Positions 62,248 to 64,000 of a stretch of 64,000 nt of DNA are shown in pieces. The notes under the pieces were generated by a model. That model was not told the DNA's origin. It searched no databases and was given only the letters and a program-made list of their open reading frames with translations. The DNA lies in contig NZ_JAQQKV010000001.1 in NCBI RefSeq assembly GCF_028550435.1, forward strand, positions 868,001 to 932,000, in the 5' to 3' direction. Origin of the DNA: Asticcacaulis machinosus (GTDB lineage Bacteria; Pseudomonadota; Alphaproteobacteria; Caulobacterales; Caulobacteraceae). How positions within the stretch are numbered: position 1 is the first letter of the stretch; each line of letters opens with the position of its first letter. Position numbers and translations under genes: made by a program.

Positions 62248-63183
62248 TTATACCGAGTTCGCGCCACGGGTATTGACATAAAGGCTGAACAGCGACTGCC
62301 CGGCCACCATGAACAGGCGGTTCTTGGCCCTCCCCCCAAAGCAGAGATTGGCGCAGCGGTTGGGCAGATGGATGTGGCCGATCGCCGCGCCGTCCGGCGC
62401 AAACACGCGCACCCCGTTCAGGCCCGCGCCGCCGCCCCAGCCGCACCACAGATTGCCGTCCACATCGCAGCGAAAACCATCCGGCGCGCCCTCACCACAA
62501 TCAACAAACACCCGGCCATTCGTCAGCGTCTGCCCATCGGTCGCGACGTCATAGACACGGATGCGTTTAGGCTTTGCGTTAGATTCAGCGATATAGAGCC
62601 TTGTTTCATCGGGTGAAAAGCAGATCCCGTTCGGATGATCTATATCGGCAGCTACCACCATCGCCTCACCTGTGGCCGGATCAAGGCGATAGACATTCGT
62701 CGGCAGCTCAGGCGTCGCGCGATGGCCCTCATAATCACCGCCGATCCCAAAGGTCGGGTCAGTGAACCAGATCGAATTATCAGACTTGACCGTCACATCA
62801 TTGGGCGAATTGAGCCGCTTGCCCTCAAAGCGATCGATCAGGGTCGTGATTGTACCGTCATATTCAGTGCGCGTGACGCTGCGGGTGCCGTGCTGGCACG
62901 AAATCAGTCGCCCCTGCCGGTCGCGTGTGTGGCCGTTGGTGTAATCAGACGGTTTACGAAAATGGGTAACGCCCCCCGTTTCTTCATCCCAGCGCAACAT
63001 TCGGTTGTTGGGGATATCACTCCACAGCAGAAAGCGCCCATCGCCAAACCACACCGGCCCCTCACCCCAGCGTGTGCCGTCATTAAGCTTTTCGACCGCA
63101 CTTAAGCTCAGGCGATAGCGCTCAAAGCGCGCATCGAGGATTTCAATCGACGGGTCGGGATAAATTTCGCTGGGCTGCCACAT
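62248..63183 (-). CDS. SMP-30/gluconolactonase-like lactonase
   Basis: A 311-residue six-bladed beta-propeller enzyme. The metal ligands typical of the family are visible: Glu in RWGEGPVWFGDG, Asn in RLNSPNDVTVKSDN, and Asp/Asn in ADIDHPNGICFSPDETRLYI and RCDVDGNLWCGWGGG. It opens sugar lactones to the acid, as in oxidative galactose or xylose pathways. It is the first gene of the two-gene unit with the MFS carrier 96 bp downstream. No signal peptide is seen. Confidence 0.87.
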   Translation of the reverse strand: MWQPSEIYPDPSIEILDARFERYRLSLSAVEKLNDGTRWGEGPVWFGDGRFLLWSDIPNNRMLRWDEETGGVTHFRKPSDYTNGHTRDRQGRLISCQHGTRSVTRTEYDGTITTLIDRFEGKRLNSPNDVTVKSDNSIWFTDPTFGIGGDYEGHRATPELPTNVYRLDPATGEAMVVAADIDHPNGICFSPDETRLYIAESNAKPKRIRVYDVATDGQTLTNGRVFVDCGEGAPDGFRCDVDGNLWCGWGGGAGLNGVRVFAPDGAAIGHIHLPNRCANLCFGGRAKNRLFMVAGQSLFSLYVNTRGANSV

Positions 63184-63288
63184 GAATCGTTTCTCACTTT
63201 AAATCTGTGCCGTTTGTACGGCAGAGGCGGCCCCTTGCCCACCCCGCGGCAAAAGGTTAATACTAACCTTAGACGGGGGCAATCAATC

Positions 63289-63783
63289 ATGGACAGCGGT
63301 CAAGATACGGAGTTCACGCGCATATTGCGTGAGACTCAAACCCGCATCAGCCATTCCCAGCACGCCCATTGGGAAGCCACCCAGACCTTTGAATCCCTGG
63401 CACGCACATTGATGTTGTTTAACCTGATCGGCGGCTTTGTGGTGTCGCTGCTGGCGGCTATGCCGATCGTGGTGCCCAACCTCTATGAAACCCACAAAGA
63501 CGCCGTGAGTATTCTTTTGTTTGCCTTGGGCGGGCTGGTCTCGGTGACCTCTATCCTCCAGGCGAGCTTACGCTGGTCGGAGCGATCGCAGCAGCATCTG
63601 AATGCCGCCAACGCCTATACCAGCCTGCGCCGCCAGCTTGAGATCGTAACATTACAATCGCGCACCGAGGCGGGGCTCAGCGACCTGATTGCCAAACTGG
63701 CCGACCTGTCCGAAACCGCGCCGGCCGTGCCGCAGAACATCTGGAACCGTGCGATTAAAAAAGCAGCGCATAAACTTAAATGA
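63289..63783 (+). CDS. SLATT-like two-helix membrane protein
   Basis: A 164-residue protein with a soluble N-terminal helix (HSQHAHWEATQTFESLART), two hydrophobic helices (about 45-65 and 75-95), and then a long amphipathic segment with SERSQQHLNAANAYTSLRRQ, the layout of SLATT-type proteins. Those act as membrane effectors in nucleotide-signalling defence systems or as stand-alone membrane proteins. No nucleotidyltransferase gene is nearby. GGGGGC lies ahead of the ATG at 63289. Confidence 0.55.
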   Translation: MDSGQDTEFTRILRETQTRISHSQHAHWEATQTFESLARTLMLFNLIGGFVVSLLAAMPIVVPNLYETHKDAVSILLFALGGLVSVTSILQASLRWSERSQQHLNAANAYTSLRRQLEIVTLQSRTEAGLSDLIAKLADLSETAPAVPQNIWNRAIKKAAHKLK

Positions 63784-63789
63784 TTGGTA

Positions 63790-63915
63790 TCAGGTGATTA
63801 GCCGCTTCTTCAAGAACGCCAGAACCAGAATTTCTTCCGGCGTCAGGTGCTCATATTTACGCGCCAGAGTTATGTTGATTTCATGGTTGATTTGCTTGAT
63901 CAGGCTGCCATCCAT
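63790..63915 (-). CDS. Short 41-residue ORF overlapping the edge gene
   Basis: Reads MDGSLIKQINHEINITLARK then a Leu-rich helix ending KKRLIT. Its start overlaps the end of the gene at the right edge by 16 bases in another frame, so coupled translation is possible. No family is recognised. The helical, basic sequence could be a tiny regulatory protein or chance; overlap and lack of a clear ribosome site keep confidence low. Confidence 0.35.
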   Translation of the reverse strand: MDGSLIKQINHEINITLARKYEHLTPEEILVLAFLKKRLIT

Positions 63916-64000
63916 ATACCCGCCGCATATTTTCGTTCCGCCTCAGTAAGTAAAGCTGATATTTCTACCGCTTTTATCTCGACCAAGCGATTAGCCTCAC
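63900..64000 (-). CDS. C-terminal fragment of a gene cut by the window edge
   Basis: The last 32 codons are visible on the minus strand, ending RLVEIKAVEISALLTEAERK then YAAGIWMAA. It is probably helical. The family cannot be named from this fragment. Confidence 0.5.
   Translation of the reverse strand, partial: EANRLVEIKAVEISALLTEAERKYAAGIWMAA

Noticed and set aside
1-64000. CRISPR array, integrase-flanked island or prophage
   Set aside because: No spaced direct repeats, no phage genes and no transposase; XerD is the housekeeping recombinase.

Overview
The window reads as a chromosomal segment of an alphaproteobacterium of the Caulobacteraceae, most like Asticcacaulis or Caulobacter. The pointers are the S10/spc/alpha ribosomal block with adk after secY and no rpsD or rpmJ, two large TonB-dependent receptors of the Xanthomonas/Caulobacter type, a tRNA-His gene that lacks the encoded G-1, and a secreted DUF6152-like protein. 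This placement comes from family knowledge; no 16S gene is present. Both ends cut genes.

Region 1 (1-11.8 kb) is mixed housekeeping. It holds a ParDE-like toxin-antitoxin pair cut by the left edge with a palindrome upstream, an MscS channel, an outer-membrane barrel protein, accA, xerD divergent from aroK-aroB and a CorC-type CBS protein, an HtrA/DegP-like lipoprotein protease, two unrecognised proteins and a lipoprotein phosphodiesterase. A free-standing 52-codon gene with a strong ribosome binding site and its own terminator follows at 11.9-12.1 kb.

Region 2 (12.4-27.8 kb, all minus strand) is the ribosomal protein block. In transcription order it runs rpsJ, rplC, rplD, rplW, rplB, rpsS, rplV, rpsC, rplP, rpmC, rpsQ, a 312-bp break with hairpins, then rplN, rplX, rplE, rpsN, rpsH, rplF, rplR, rpsE, rpmD, a terminator-like hairpin plus repeat, rplO, secY, adk, a gap, rpsM, rpsK, rpoA, an unrelated small gene, and rplQ. 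A short palindromic repeat occurs twice here, after rpoA and before rplN.

Region 3 (28-39.2 kb) holds two tandem secreted Sel1-repeat proteins, a lytic transglycosylase-like protein, a FAD-dependent amine oxidase, tRNA-His, an M48 metalloprotease lipoprotein, and a TonB energy-transduction cluster: exbB-exbD-tonB followed by three more proteins with the same TonB-like C-terminal domain. Two of those three have no proline-rich spacer or retained anchor and carry the domain twice.

Region 4 (39.9-63.2 kb) looks like a galactan or galactoside uptake and degradation locus. It has an endo-galactanase (GH53), an ECF sigma factor/FecR pair, a TonB-dependent receptor with an N-terminal signalling domain, a Tat-type GH2 beta-galactosidase, a secreted PHP phosphoesterase, a second TonB-dependent receptor, a PI-PLC-like protein, a GH35/GH42-like beta-galactosidase with a LacI-type palindrome upstream, two MFS transporters and an SMP-30 lactonase. 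A three-gene operon of two transglutaminase-like proteins and an N-formylglutamate amidohydrolase-like protein sits inside it. The likely logic is that polymer is cut outside or in the periplasm, fragments enter by TonB-dependent receptors powered by the nearby ExbBD-TonB, the substrate-bound receptor signals through FecR to the sigma factor, and monomers cross the inner membrane by MFS carriers. The right end has a SLATT-like two-helix membrane protein and a gene cut by the edge.
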